Source of the DNA: an uncultured Lachnospiraceae bacterium
Lineage (GTDB): Bacteria; Bacillota; Clostridia; Lachnospirales; Lachnospiraceae
DNA length: 36,152 bases
Direction: 5' to 3'
NCBI GenBank assembly: GCA_902785055.1
Contig: CACZXG010000029.1
Coordinates: 1 to 36,152, forward strand
Position 1 is the first letter of the stretch; every line of letters starts with the position of its first letter. This document shows, piece by piece, positions 24,975 through 33,061 of this stretch. Both the position numbers and the translations under genes were made by a program. The notes beneath the pieces were generated by a model that was not told the origin of the DNA, did not search any database, and saw only the letters and a list, made by a program, of their open reading frames with translations.

Positions 24975-25889
24975 TTACCTCATCTGCAGATATCTGCAGG
25001 CCGCCAATGCGGCACTCGCTCCGTCCGCCACAGCTGTCGTCAGCTGGCGCACGTTCTTACTGCGGCAGTCGCCCGCAACGTAGATGCCGGGCGTTTTGGT
25101 CTCGCAGCGCTCATCCGAGTCAAAATATCCAAACCCGTTCAGATCTGCCAGCTCACGGAAAGGATCGTTCTCCGGGATCAGACCAATCGCCACAAAGAGG
25201 CCTTCGCACTCCACAGTGAATGTCTCGCCGGTCTTTGTTCTCTCTACCTCAAGGCCGCACAGTTCACCGTCCTTTTGGAGGAAGCGGCCAATCTTCACGC
25301 CCGTGAAACTCTTCACGTTAGGCTTTGCGAACAAGACTTCCTGCAGCTTCTGCTCACCGGTGAAAAAGTCCAGATCCTGCAGCATGATGACCTCGCTGCA
25401 CTTTTCGGACAACAGGATCGCCTCCTGAAGCGCCGAATTGCCGCCGCCGGCCACGCACACGCGCCGTCCGGTGTAGAAGTCGCCGTCGCATACCGCGCAG
25501 AAAGAGATGCCGTCTCCGACAAGTTCCTCTTCTCCCTCGATACCGAGCATGCGGTGCTTTACGCCGGTTGCCAGGACCACTGCAGAGCCCTCATAGACGC
25601 CGCCTTCTTCGGTCCTCACTATTTTGACATCGCCGCGGTCCTCCACAGAGATGACATTCTCAAACTCGATCTCAGCGCCCTGGGCAAGGATCTGGTCCAG
25701 CATCTTCTCGGCGAACTCGTTTCCGCTCATCTGAAGCGTTCCGGGATAATTCTCAACCTTGGGGGAATGTGTGATCTGGCCCCCGAAGCCGTTTTTCTCG
25801 ATTACGAGCGCGCTCTTTCCGTTGCGCTGCGCGTACAGAGCTGCGGTCATTCCCGCTGCGCCTCCGCCGACTACGATAATATCATGCAT
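24975..25889 (-). CDS. trxB: Thioredoxin reductase-like flavoprotein with noncanonical pyridine-nucleotide site
   Basis: A 304-residue low-molecular-weight thioredoxin reductase. The FAD site is VVGGGAAGMTAAL (about 6-18). The redox-active CAVC is C131/C134. A second Rossmann motif is GGGNSALQEA (148-157). The C-terminal FAD motif is VAGDCRSKNVRQLTTAVADG. The HRRxxFRA motif that binds the NADPH 2'-phosphate in ordinary TrxB is replaced by LQDLDFFTGE (170-179), so the electron donor may be NADH or another reductant. The frame extends to 25985, but the ATG at 25889 (MHDIIVVGGG) has AGGGAGG 8 nt upstream. It lies downstream of nrdD, whose product ends in a thioredoxin-like domain, its likely partner. 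Confidence 0.92.
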   Translation of the reverse strand: MHDIIVVGGGAAGMTAALYAQRNGKSALVIEKNGFGGQITHSPKVENYPGTLQMSGNEFAEKMLDQILAQGAEIEFENVISVEDRGDVKIVRTEEGGVYEGSAVVLATGVKHRMLGIEGEEELVGDGISFCAVCDGDFYTGRRVCVAGGGNSALQEAILLSEKCSEVIMLQDLDFFTGEQKLQEVLFAKPNVKSFTGVKIGRFLQKDGELCGLEVERTKTGETFTVECEGLFVAIGLIPENDPFRELADLNGFGYFDSDERCETKTPGIYVAGDCRSKNVRQLTTAVADGASAALAACRYLQMR

Positions 25890-25966
25890 TTTGCTTTCCT
25901 CCCTTGATGAATCTATGAACGGCTGCCTGCGCCGCGCGCGGGCCGTTTGTGCCGTTACGATAAGAT

Positions 25967-25994
25967 CGCCCGACAGTGATCCCACTGCCGGGCG
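25967..25994 (-). terminator. GC-rich hairpin between nrdD and trxB
   Basis: CGCCCGACAGTG and CACTGCCGGGCG form a 12-bp stem with one mismatch and a 4-nt loop, 16 nt after the nrdD stop. No real T-run follows on minus (GATCTTATC), so it may only attenuate or stabilise the nrdD transcript rather than end it. No separate trxB promoter is apparent. Confidence 0.5.
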
Positions 25995-26010
25995 GCTCTA
26001 TTTTATTTCA

Positions 26011-28503
26011 TTATTTGTGCATCAGCCATCCCTTGATGTCGGACACGCCGCGATACTTCTCAAAAGAATCGCCGTTGACCAGAACAAGTGTGGGAGCCTG
26101 CTTGATGCCGAACTTCTGAACCAGTTCCCTCTCCTCATTGGCGTTGAGCGGCTGATACTCCACTCCCGCCTTGTCCAGAATCGCTCCCGCTGCCTTGCAG
26201 TTCGGGCAGGAAGGAGTCTTGAACAGCAGGATCGATACGGAACTCTCGGGCTTGACCGCGATCGTTACGGGCTTCTCCTCAGGCTTAGGAGCGGCCGTTA
26301 CGGGTTTCTCATCGACAGGTGCCTCTTTCATGATCGGCTGAACAGGATCGCAGCAGGCGCGCTCGTTGATCGCCGCGTAGATCGCTTCGTCGTTGTCATT
26401 GGGAGCCGGCTTGGGTCCCTTGTGAGTCAGATGGGAATGGCCGATGTTATAGACCATTCTGTCCTTGTACTCCTGGGCCTTGCCGTCGTTCCAGTTCTGG
26501 ACCGGACGATAGTAACCGGTGATGCGGCTGTAGACCTCAGTCTTGTTGCCGCAGATCGGGCAGGTGAACTGCTCGCCGGTCAGATAGCCGTGATCCTTAC
26601 ATACGGAGTATGTAGGAGACATTGTGTAGTAAGGCAGCTTGTAGTTCTCAGCGATCTTGCGGACGAGGTTCGCTGCCGCTTTCCAGTCAGGAAGCTTCTC
26701 GCCGAGGAACGCGTGGAATACTGTTCCGGAAGTATACAGAGTCTGCAGATCGTCCTGGATATCCAGAGCGGAGAAAATATCCTCCGTGTAGCCCACAGGA
26801 AGGTGGGAGGAATTCGTGTAGTAGGGCTTTCCGTCCATGTTCGCCGTGATGATGTCCGGGAACTGCTCCTTGTCGTGAAGAGCGAATCTGTAAGTCGTGG
26901 ACTCCGCGGGAGTTGCCTCGAGGTTGTACAGGTCGCCGTACTGCTCCTGATAGTCGGAGAGGCGCTCTCTCATGTGGTTGAGGACGTCGCGTGTAAATCT
27001 CTGGGTCTTGGGGCTTGTCAGGTCAGCGCGCAGCCACTTCGCGTTCAGGCCCACCTCGTTCATGCCGATCAGGCCGATGGTGGAGAAGTGATTGCTGAAA
27101 GTTCCCAGATATCTCTTGGTGTAAGGATACAGGCCGTTCTCAAGGAGCTTCGTGATAACGGTTCTCTTGGTCTTGAGGGACCTTGCCGCGATATCCATCA
27201 GGTCATCCAGTCTCTTGTAGAAGTCCTGCTCATCTGTCGCCAGATATGCGATACGGGGCATGTTGATCGTGACAACGCCGATGGAACCTGTGGACTCGCC
27301 GGATCCGAAGAATCCGCCGGATTTCTTGCGCAGCTCGCGAAGGTCAAGACGGAGTCTGCAGCACATGGAGCGGACATCGCTGGGCTCCATGTCGGAGTTG
27401 ATGTAGTTGGAGAAATAGGGCGTGCCGTATTTCGCAGTCATTTCGAACAGCAGCTTGTTGTTCTCTGTCTCATCCCAGTTGAAATCTCTGGTGATGGAGT
27501 ATGTGGGGATCGGATACTGGAATCCTCTGCCGTTGGCATCGCCTTCGATCATGATCTCGATGAAGGCCTTGTTCACCATATCCATTTCCTTCTGGCAGTC
27601 GCCGTAGGTGAAGTCCATCTCCTTGCCGCCGATGATCGCGGGAAGGTTCTTGAGGTCGTTCGGAACAGTCCAGTCCAGAGTGACGTTGGAGAAAGGAGCC
27701 TGTGTGCCCCATCTGCTGGGTGTGTTCACGCCGTAGATGAAGGACTGCACGCACTGCTTGACTTCCTTCTGTGTCAGGTTGTCGACCTTTACGAAAGGTG
27801 CCAGGTATGTGTCAAAAGATGAAAACGCCTGCGCTCCTGCCCACTCGTTCTGCATGATTCCCAGGAAGTTGACCATCTGGTTGCAAAGTGTGCTGAGATG
27901 GTTGGCCGGGGAAGAAGTGATCTTGCCCGGTACGCCGCCCAGGCCTTCCTGGATCAGCTGCTTCAGGCTCCAGCCTGCGCAGTAGCCGGTCAGCATGGAC
28001 AGATCGTGCAGATGGATCGCCGCGCTGCGGTGAGCCTTGGCTACTTCGTCGTCATATACTTCGCTCAGCCAGTAGTTGGCTGTGATCGCGCCGGAGTTTG
28101 AAAGGATCAGACCGCCGACCGAATATGTGACGGTGGAATTCTCCTTGACGCGCCAGTCGTTGATCTTGAGATAATTGTCTACCAGGTCCTTGTAGTTTAA
28201 AAGAGCGGAACCGACGTTACGGACTTTCTCACGCTGTCTGCGGTACAGGATGTAAGCCTTGGCGACATCCGCGTAACCGGACTCGGAGAGGACCTTCTCA
28301 ACGCTGTCCTGGATATCTTCAACCGCGATCACGCCGTCCCTGATCTTGGGTTCAAAATCAGATGTGACATGGAGCGCGATCAGATCAATGATCGTCGGAT
28401 GATACTGCTTCTCGATAGCCACGAAAGCCTTTGTGATGGCGTCACTGATCTTACTGATCTCAAAATCAACGACCTGCCCGTCTCTCTTTGTAACCTGATA
28501 CAT
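26011..28503 (-). CDS. nrdD: Anaerobic ribonucleoside-triphosphate reductase fused to a thioredoxin/glutaredoxin-like domain
   Basis: Class III ribonucleotide reductase, which makes dNTPs anaerobically by glycyl-radical chemistry. From the ATG at 28503 the 830 residues contain an ATP-cone (1-95), the catalytic barrel with Cys208 and C381/C382 (SMCCRLRLDLREL), a zinc site (C635, H638, C648, C651), and the glycyl-radical loop RITGYYRPVQNWNDGK with Gly663. A Pro/Lys-rich linker (about 725-753) leads to a thioredoxin/glutaredoxin-like domain (754-830) with CPNC (766-769) and the cis-Pro segment KQAPTLV. Ordinary NrdD proteins stop before this domain. The frame reaches 28548, but AGGGGG sits 9 nt before the chosen ATG. 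Neighbours nrdG and trxB complete the system. Confidence 0.97.
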   Translation of the reverse strand: MYQVTKRDGQVVDFEISKISDAITKAFVAIEKQYHPTIIDLIALHVTSDFEPKIRDGVIAVEDIQDSVEKVLSESGYADVAKAYILYRRQREKVRNVGSALLNYKDLVDNYLKINDWRVKENSTVTYSVGGLILSNSGAITANYWLSEVYDDEVAKAHRSAAIHLHDLSMLTGYCAGWSLKQLIQEGLGGVPGKITSSPANHLSTLCNQMVNFLGIMQNEWAGAQAFSSFDTYLAPFVKVDNLTQKEVKQCVQSFIYGVNTPSRWGTQAPFSNVTLDWTVPNDLKNLPAIIGGKEMDFTYGDCQKEMDMVNKAFIEIMIEGDANGRGFQYPIPTYSITRDFNWDETENNKLLFEMTAKYGTPYFSNYINSDMEPSDVRSMCCRLRLDLRELRKKSGGFFGSGESTGSIGVVTINMPRIAYLATDEQDFYKRLDDLMDIAARSLKTKRTVITKLLENGLYPYTKRYLGTFSNHFSTIGLIGMNEVGLNAKWLRADLTSPKTQRFTRDVLNHMRERLSDYQEQYGDLYNLEATPAESTTYRFALHDKEQFPDIITANMDGKPYYTNSSHLPVGYTEDIFSALDIQDDLQTLYTSGTVFHAFLGEKLPDWKAAANLVRKIAENYKLPYYTMSPTYSVCKDHGYLTGEQFTCPICGNKTEVYSRITGYYRPVQNWNDGKAQEYKDRMVYNIGHSHLTHKGPKPAPNDNDEAIYAAINERACCDPVQPIMKEAPVDEKPVTAAPKPEEKPVTIAVKPESSVSILLFKTPSCPNCKAAGAILDKAGVEYQPLNANEERELVQKFGIKQAPTLVLVNGDSFEKYRGVSDIKGWLMHK

Positions 28504-28520
28504 AATAAAATCCCCCTCGT

Positions 28521-28594
28521 GTGGTACTGTATTTCCTTGCTGATTCAATGGATTTTCCGCGGACCGACATCCGCGAACACACTTACAGTACCAC
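28521..28594. repeat. Inverted repeat with perfect 11-bp arms spanning the nrdD promoter and leader
   Basis: GTGGTACTGTA (28521-28531) is exactly complementary to TACAGTACCAC (28584-28594). The outer arm contains the nrdD -10 hexamer; the inner arm lies just ahead of the nrdD RBS. Nested inside is a second hairpin, CGCGGA/TCCGCG (about 28558-28575). Because one arm is in the promoter, it may work at DNA level. Confidence 0.6.
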
Positions 28595-28613
28595 GAAGGG
28601 AACTCCTCGTCAA
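28585..28613 (-). promoter_or_regulatory. Promoter of nrdD
   Basis: TTGACG (28613..28608), 17-nt spacer, TACTGT (28590..28585) on minus, about 82 nt upstream of the nrdD ATG. Its -35 overlaps an NrdR-box-like site. Confidence 0.65.
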
Positions 28614-28623
28614 TATCTTGTGC
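28608..28623. promoter_or_regulatory. NrdR-box-like site 1
   Basis: On minus, GCACAAGATATTGACG resembles the known NrdR consensus (acaCwAtATaTwgtgt) in its left half and AT-rich centre. It overlaps the nrdD -35, where NrdR binding would repress. Confidence 0.5.
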
Positions 28624-28637
28624 TTATTTAAATTTTC

Positions 28638-28653
28638 TGTCTACATGTTGTGT
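28638..28653. promoter_or_regulatory. NrdR-box-like site 2
   Basis: On minus, ACACAACATGTAGACA matches the NrdR consensus at ACAC and in the centre. It is 14 nt from site 1 (30 nt start to start), close to the three-helical-turn spacing usual for paired NrdR boxes. Confidence 0.5.
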
Positions 28654-28676
28654 TACGTGAAAATTACAACATCTTT

Positions 28677-29369
28677 TCAGTCCACGCCCCGGATCTGCAC
28701 ATCTGTGACATACCCGGAAACCGCGGCTGCGCACGCTTCCAGCTTCTCCTTAGACGGTGCGCTCAGCCCTCCGAAAGGCACCGTATCCCTGTCCGTGAAG
28801 CACTGCAGGAAATACCGCTTAGCGCCCTCGATCCACTTTCCTATGGCCTCGAAGTCCTCCACCTCGTGCAGTTCGTCCACAACCGTTGTACGGAATTCGT
28901 AATCGATCCCCGAGGATTTCAGGAGCTCTATGCTCTCTGAGATGGGCGTCAGGTCTATAGTCTGTACACCTGCCGTCAGGGCATATTTTGACGGGCTGTT
29001 CTTGACATCCATAGCCGCATACTCTACAAGCCACCTCTCCAGGATCTCCCTGAGCAGGGCCGGGTGCGTGCCGTTCGTGTCCAGCTTCACCGGAAAGCCC
29101 ATCCCGCGGATCTTCGCGATGAACTCCGGCAGGTCTCTGTGCAGGCAGGGCTCGCCGCCCGTGATCGCCACGCCGTCCAAAAGCCCCTTTCTCTTTGCCA
29201 GAAAAGCGAACAGCTCCTCCTCTTCCATAACCGCCGGCGCCTGCCCCGTCGCCAGTTCGTAATTGTGACAGTAGGGGCAGCGCAGGTCGCATCCGCCCAG
29301 GAAAACCGTGCAGGCCACATGACCGGGAAAGTCAAGCAGTGTCATCTTCTGAAGTCCGTGTATTTTCAT
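28677..29369 (-). CDS. nrdG: Anaerobic ribonucleotide reductase activating protein (radical SAM)
   Basis: A 230-residue radical-SAM activase that installs the glycyl radical on NrdD. The cluster motif CDLRCPYC (C-x3-C-x2-C) follows TLLDFPGHVACTVFLGG, and AITGGEPCLHRDLPEF is the SAM-binding GGE motif. Its length is that of the longer NrdG form with a near-complete barrel. I start at the ATG at 29369 because GGAG lies 6 nt upstream; the frame continues to a TTG at 29381. It sits upstream of nrdD on the same strand and 23 bp after the DUF4037 gene, so it may be transcribed from further upstream while nrdD has an extra promoter. Confidence 0.93.
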   Translation of the reverse strand: MKIHGLQKMTLLDFPGHVACTVFLGGCDLRCPYCHNYELATGQAPAVMEEEELFAFLAKRKGLLDGVAITGGEPCLHRDLPEFIAKIRGMGFPVKLDTNGTHPALLREILERWLVEYAAMDVKNSPSKYALTAGVQTIDLTPISESIELLKSSGIDYEFRTTVVDELHEVEDFEAIGKWIEGAKRYFLQCFTDRDTVPFGGLSAPSKEKLEACAAAVSGYVTDVQIRGVD

Positions 29370-29392
29370 AAAACTCTCCAATCCCGCGCCCC

Positions 29393-30403
29393 TTAAACCG
29401 CCGCCAGCACGTGCATGTTGCGGATCTGCGCGTCACCGATCCTGTCATTAACCAAATAAGCGTATTTCTCCAGATCCGCGCCGACTGCCCCGGTCAGTCC
29501 GCGTCCACGGGTTTCCCCGCCCGCGTCAGTCCCGGTCAGTCCGCGGTCCTGCGGATCTCCGGCAAGTCCCTGCTCCCGCAGTTCTCCTGTGATATCCGCC
29601 GCGATGCCTTCCATCACGTTATATTTTTCCTCTGCGGTGTCCGCCTCGTTGTCCGTGGTCAGAAGATACTCCAGCAGTTCCGCCGTGAGCGCCAGCCTGG
29701 GCAGTGCCCGCATCGCCCGGAAACTCCACTTGTAGTAGGGCTGGTATACCCTGTTCAGCAGAAAGACCGCGGCCATCGAACTTTTGGCAAATTCCACTAC
29801 AGCCAGCTGCGCTGCCCCGGTCTCCCCGTGGCTCAGACACCTGCGGTAATTATACTGCCCCGACTGCCCCATGAGAAGGAGCTGCCCCGCCAGTTTTTTG
29901 AGCCGGACGTCCTCCGGCTGATGTCTGAGCCGCTCCCGGATCGCGGTCATTTCGCCGTAACCGTCCATGAAGATCTCCCCGTTCACGGCCTCTGCCAAAA
30001 TATAGTCCGGCATATACAGCCGCTCCATAAGGCTCAGATTGCCGTCTGCCTTGCCGACTTTATCCCTCATGAACTCAGCCGTCCGCAGAACGCCGTGCCG
30101 CGCGCCTCCCACCGGCGAGACCAGTGACCGGCGCAGCCCCATAAACTCTTTGGGCAATGCCGCATAAGCCCTCTCCAGCGCGAAAGCAGTCCTTCTGTCC
30201 ACAATATCTTCTCCCGGCAGGAACAGGCAGAAACCCGGTTCAAAATCGTGATCCCTGGAGATCTCATCGTCAAAGCCCCAGCACTCCGACCCGCTTCCGG
30301 TCAGCCCCGCTGCGATGAGCGGCATCAGTTCCGGAAACTTCTCCCGGAGCATCGGCTCCCCGTATTCTTCATAATAAGCCCTGGCGATCTCCAGTCCCTT
30401 CAT
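29393..30403 (-). CDS. DUF4037 domain protein
   Basis: A 336-residue member of DUF4037, recognisable from LTGSGSECWGFDDEISRDHD at about residues 34-53. The GS plus downstream Asp pair (D51, D53) resembles a nucleotidyltransferase-fold active site; the biochemical role is unknown. The later part is helical (YNYRRCLSHGETGAAQLAVV). Residues about 280-312 are an odd Gly/Thr/Arg-rich stretch containing RGLTG twice, before the closing segment. ATG at 30403 with GGAAAGGA upstream. It lies between a TPR protein and nrdG on the same strand; DUF4037 and TPR genes are often paired. Confidence 0.85.
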   Translation of the reverse strand: MKGLEIARAYYEEYGEPMLREKFPELMPLIAAGLTGSGSECWGFDDEISRDHDFEPGFCLFLPGEDIVDRRTAFALERAYAALPKEFMGLRRSLVSPVGGARHGVLRTAEFMRDKVGKADGNLSLMERLYMPDYILAEAVNGEIFMDGYGEMTAIRERLRHQPEDVRLKKLAGQLLLMGQSGQYNYRRCLSHGETGAAQLAVVEFAKSSMAAVFLLNRVYQPYYKWSFRAMRALPRLALTAELLEYLLTTDNEADTAEEKYNVMEGIAADITGELREQGLAGDPQDRGLTGTDAGGETRGRGLTGAVGADLEKYAYLVNDRIGDAQIRNMHVLAAV

Positions 30404-30460
30404 TTCCGAACAATCCTTTCCGGCGTCCTTTCCGCCGCTCAGGTTATCTCAACCGGCGCC

Positions 30461-31318
30461 TCATTCAGCCGCATATATCTTCTCAGCCGTCTCCCTGAAG
30501 CGGTCCGCCGTCAGGAAATAGCCGTAATACTCAAAAACAGGCGCGCATTTCTCGCACACAAAAGCATAGTAGCCGATCCGCGCTCTCTCCTCAGCCGGAA
30601 GCGCCTTCAGCGCTCCGGGTGTTTCCAAGACCGACGTTTCGCCGTCCGGGCACAGCAGTTCCGTGCCTTTGTTGTCCAGCAGTTCCTCCGCGCGCTCCAC
30701 CAGCTCGAAGATCCTGCTCTCGCCCTCCTCCATGCCAACCCAGGCTTCCACCGCGTCAGCCATGTTGAGGCAGGTGATCGCCTGCTCCAGCTCGCCGTCC
30801 GGCACCTTCGCCATGACAGAGACCGCTTTCTCATAGAGGGCCAGAGCTTCATCATATTTCGACAGGGCGGTGCATGTCAATGCCATATTGTTGTAAAGGC
30901 CGCCCAAAAGCCGGGGTTCCACGAAACTGCTGCCCTCGTAAGCCGCCCGCGCTTTCTCAAACAGCTCCAGCGACCGCTCGTACTCGCCAAAAGCATTGCA
31001 CGCCGTCGCAATATTGACATAAGTCGTCCCCGCCGAGATCGACTCCTCCATTCCGAGCTCCCGGAGCAGCTCCAGCGCCTTTGCGGCGCTCTCCATGGCC
31101 TTCTCGCGCTGCGCGGTCTTGCGGTAGTGTCCGACCAGCTCATTTCTGAGCATCAGCTGCCCCTGCAGGTCACGCCCCAGCTCCGCCTCCGCCAGCCAGT
31201 AGAGCAGATGCCGCTCCGCCCCGGCGTAGTCCCGGCGGCTCATGTACTCGTTCATTTTGTCCACAATGCGCCTCTGCGGCACTGGTTTGATAGTCTCCAT
31301 AGACTCCTCGTTCATCAT
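30461..31318 (-). CDS. Tetratricopeptide repeat protein
   Basis: A 285-residue cytoplasmic all-helical protein. TPR units are visible as GTTYVNIATACNAFGEYERS, LLGGLYNNMALTCTALSKYD and EQAITCLNMADAVEAW, each followed by the second helix (LELFEKARAAYE, ALALYEKAVSVM). It probably acts as a protein-interaction scaffold. I start at the ATG at 31318, with AAAGGGGG 5 nt upstream; the frame could begin at a TTG at 31339. Same strand and close to the DUF4037 gene (57-bp gap), suggesting a functional pair. No signal peptide. Confidence 0.85.
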   Translation of the reverse strand: MMNEESMETIKPVPQRRIVDKMNEYMSRRDYAGAERHLLYWLAEAELGRDLQGQLMLRNELVGHYRKTAQREKAMESAAKALELLRELGMEESISAGTTYVNIATACNAFGEYERSLELFEKARAAYEGSSFVEPRLLGGLYNNMALTCTALSKYDEALALYEKAVSVMAKVPDGELEQAITCLNMADAVEAWVGMEEGESRIFELVERAEELLDNKGTELLCPDGETSVLETPGALKALPAEERARIGYYAFVCEKCAPVFEYYGYFLTADRFRETAEKIYAAE

Positions 31319-31369
31319 CTCGTCCCCCTTTCCGGCCAAAATATCGCACCCCCTTGATCCGCCGCCCGG

Positions 31370-31399
31370 TTGACCGGACGCCCTCCGCGGGCTTACAAT
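31370..31399 (+). promoter_or_regulatory. Promoter of the YdcF-like gene
   Basis: TTGACC (31370-31375), 18-nt spacer, TACAAT (31394-31399), 32 nt before the ATG. Confidence 0.7.
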
Positions 31400-31431
31400 T
31401 TCTCCAATATCACTTTAGGAGGCTATCTAAA

Positions 31432-32178
31432 ATGACATTTCCTGCCATTTTATTCGCGATAATCGGAATTTTCTGCATTCTCTACGGCATCGCCGTCTTC
31501 CTGATCCGAAGCGGCACCATGTTCTATGCCGTCTGGCTCTCCATGGGCGCCTGCTCCCTCCTCATGAGCTTTCTCATCCGGATCCGCTTTTTTGACAGAT
31601 TGCCCAAAATAGCGAGAGCACTCCTCCTCATAGCCGCAGCCGCAGCGATCGTTCTCTTCCTCATGTGTGAGGGATTTGTTATGCGCGGTTTCGGCAGCCG
31701 TGCGCCCGCAGGGCTCGATTACCTGATCGTTCTCGGAGCCCAGGTCCGCGAAGACGGCCCCAGCGCGGTTCTCAAATACCGCCTCGACGCGGCCATCGAT
31801 TACTTGAAAGAAAATGAATCCACCCTCTGCATCGTTACCGGAGGCAAAGGCGAAAACGAACCCCTCACCGAAGGCGAGGGAATGAAACAGTACCTTATAA
31901 AGCAAGGCATAGATCCCTCGAGAATAATCGTCGAGGATCAGGCTCTCAACACCGTTCAGAACATTCAGTTCAGCAAGCTTCTCATGACCTCTCCGGGCGC
32001 CTCCACCGCTCTGGTAACCAGCAACTTCCACGTCACCCGCGCGGCAGCCCTCGCCCGCAAGCAGGGCCTCACCAACGTATATGCGATCGCAGCGCCGTCG
32101 GACCCCGCCTACCTCCCCAACAACATGTTCAGGGAGTTCTTCGGGCTGACCAAAGATTTCCTGGCCGGCAACCTGTAA
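31432..32178 (+). CDS. YdcF/SanA/ElyC-family (DUF218) membrane protein
   Basis: A 248-residue protein with three N-terminal hydrophobic helices (about 2-24, 30-52, 60-84) and a DUF218 domain. That domain has YLIVLGAQVREDGPS near residue 102, VTGGKGENEPLTEGEGM, IIVEDQALNTVQN and ALVTSNFHVTRAAAL. Family members are linked to envelope integrity and lipid-carrier or peptidoglycan metabolism; the reaction is not established. I start at 31432 because AGGAGG lies 10 nt upstream; earlier codons would overlap the promoter. It is followed by a HAD gene after 73 bp. Confidence 0.9.
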   Translation: MTFPAILFAIIGIFCILYGIAVFLIRSGTMFYAVWLSMGACSLLMSFLIRIRFFDRLPKIARALLLIAAAAAIVLFLMCEGFVMRGFGSRAPAGLDYLIVLGAQVREDGPSAVLKYRLDAAIDYLKENESTLCIVTGGKGENEPLTEGEGMKQYLIKQGIDPSRIIVEDQALNTVQNIQFSKLLMTSPGASTALVTSNFHVTRAAALARKQGLTNVYAIAAPSDPAYLPNNMFREFFGLTKDFLAGNL

Positions 32179-32251
32179 ACACCGGCCGGCACCTTCTTCC
32201 ATATGATAACATTATACAAAATTACCGGCTCATCACAAACAGGAGACAAAT

Positions 32252-33028
32252 ATGAATCGCAAAAGATATCTCTTTTTTGACATCGACGGAACGCTGCTCG
32301 CCGGCGGATATCACGACACCTACATCCCCGACTCCACAGTCCTCGCACTTGAAAAATGCCGCGCAGCGGGCCATTTTCTCTGCATTGCCACCGGCCGCCT
32401 CCAGGCGATGGCCGTCGACTGCATGCACGAGCTGGGCTTCACGAACATGGTCAGCGACGGAGGATACGGCATCACCATTGACGACAAATTCTACGGCGCC
32501 ATACCGCTTCCCAAAGAGCCTGTCGTCCGCCTCATCGACGAGTGCGAAGCCCTCGACATGCCCTGGGCCCTCCAGACCGACAACACCGTCTTCCGCACCG
32601 CGCCCGACAGCCGCTTCGAAGATTTCACACACGACCCCTACATGAAGACCCGCGTCGTGCCGGGACTTGATCCCCGCGCCTATGACAAAATATACAAAGC
32701 CTACATCGCCTGCCTCCCCGGCGAAGAACAGAAGCTGGAGACGCTCAGGGAACTGCCCTGGTGCCGCTACCACAACGAGTATTTCTTTGTCGAACCCACC
32801 GACAAATCCGTCGGCATAAAGCAGATGCTGGACAGGCTCGGTGCCGATTACAGCGACGCCATCGTATTCGGCGACGCCCTCAACGACATGTCCATGTTCA
32901 TCGACGACTGGACCAAAGTCGCCATGGGCAACGCCTGCCCTGAGCTCAAAGCCAAAGCCGATCTCATCACCACAAACGTCGACGACAACGGCATCTACAA
33001 CGCCTGCGTCACCCTGGGCCTCTTCTGA
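32252..33028 (+). CDS. HAD superfamily hydrolase, Cof-type (subfamily IIB)
   Basis: A 258-residue phosphatase. Motif I is FFDIDGTL (D10 nucleophile, D12), motif II is CIATGR, Lys-containing motif III is near DKSVGIKQM, and motif IV is VFGDALNDMSM. A C2B-type cap lies between about 85 and 190. Such enzymes dephosphorylate sugar phosphates, FMN or similar small molecules; the substrate is unknown. RBS AGGAGA precedes the ATG. The stop codon is inside the terminator stem. Confidence 0.93.
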   Translation: MNRKRYLFFDIDGTLLAGGYHDTYIPDSTVLALEKCRAAGHFLCIATGRLQAMAVDCMHELGFTNMVSDGGYGITIDDKFYGAIPLPKEPVVRLIDECEALDMPWALQTDNTVFRTAPDSRFEDFTHDPYMKTRVVPGLDPRAYDKIYKAYIACLPGEEQKLETLRELPWCRYHNEYFFVEPTDKSVGIKQMLDRLGADYSDAIVFGDALNDMSMFIDDWTKVAMGNACPELKAKADLITTNVDDNGIYNACVTLGLF

Positions 33029-33039
33029 GGCCCTTTTTT
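33016..33039 (+). terminator. Terminator overlapping the HAD gene stop codon
   Basis: GGGCCTC and GAGGCCC pair across TTCT and are followed by six T; the TGA stop (33026-33028) lies at the loop/stem boundary. Confidence 0.9.
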
Positions 33040-33061
33040 GACAGGAAAAAGCGCAATAAAA

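Noticed and set aside
25759..27822. A 687-codon open frame on plus opposite nrdD and trxB
   Set aside because: It is antisense to two well-supported genes, its composition is the mirror of their codon usage, and it shows no recognisable domain or RBS.
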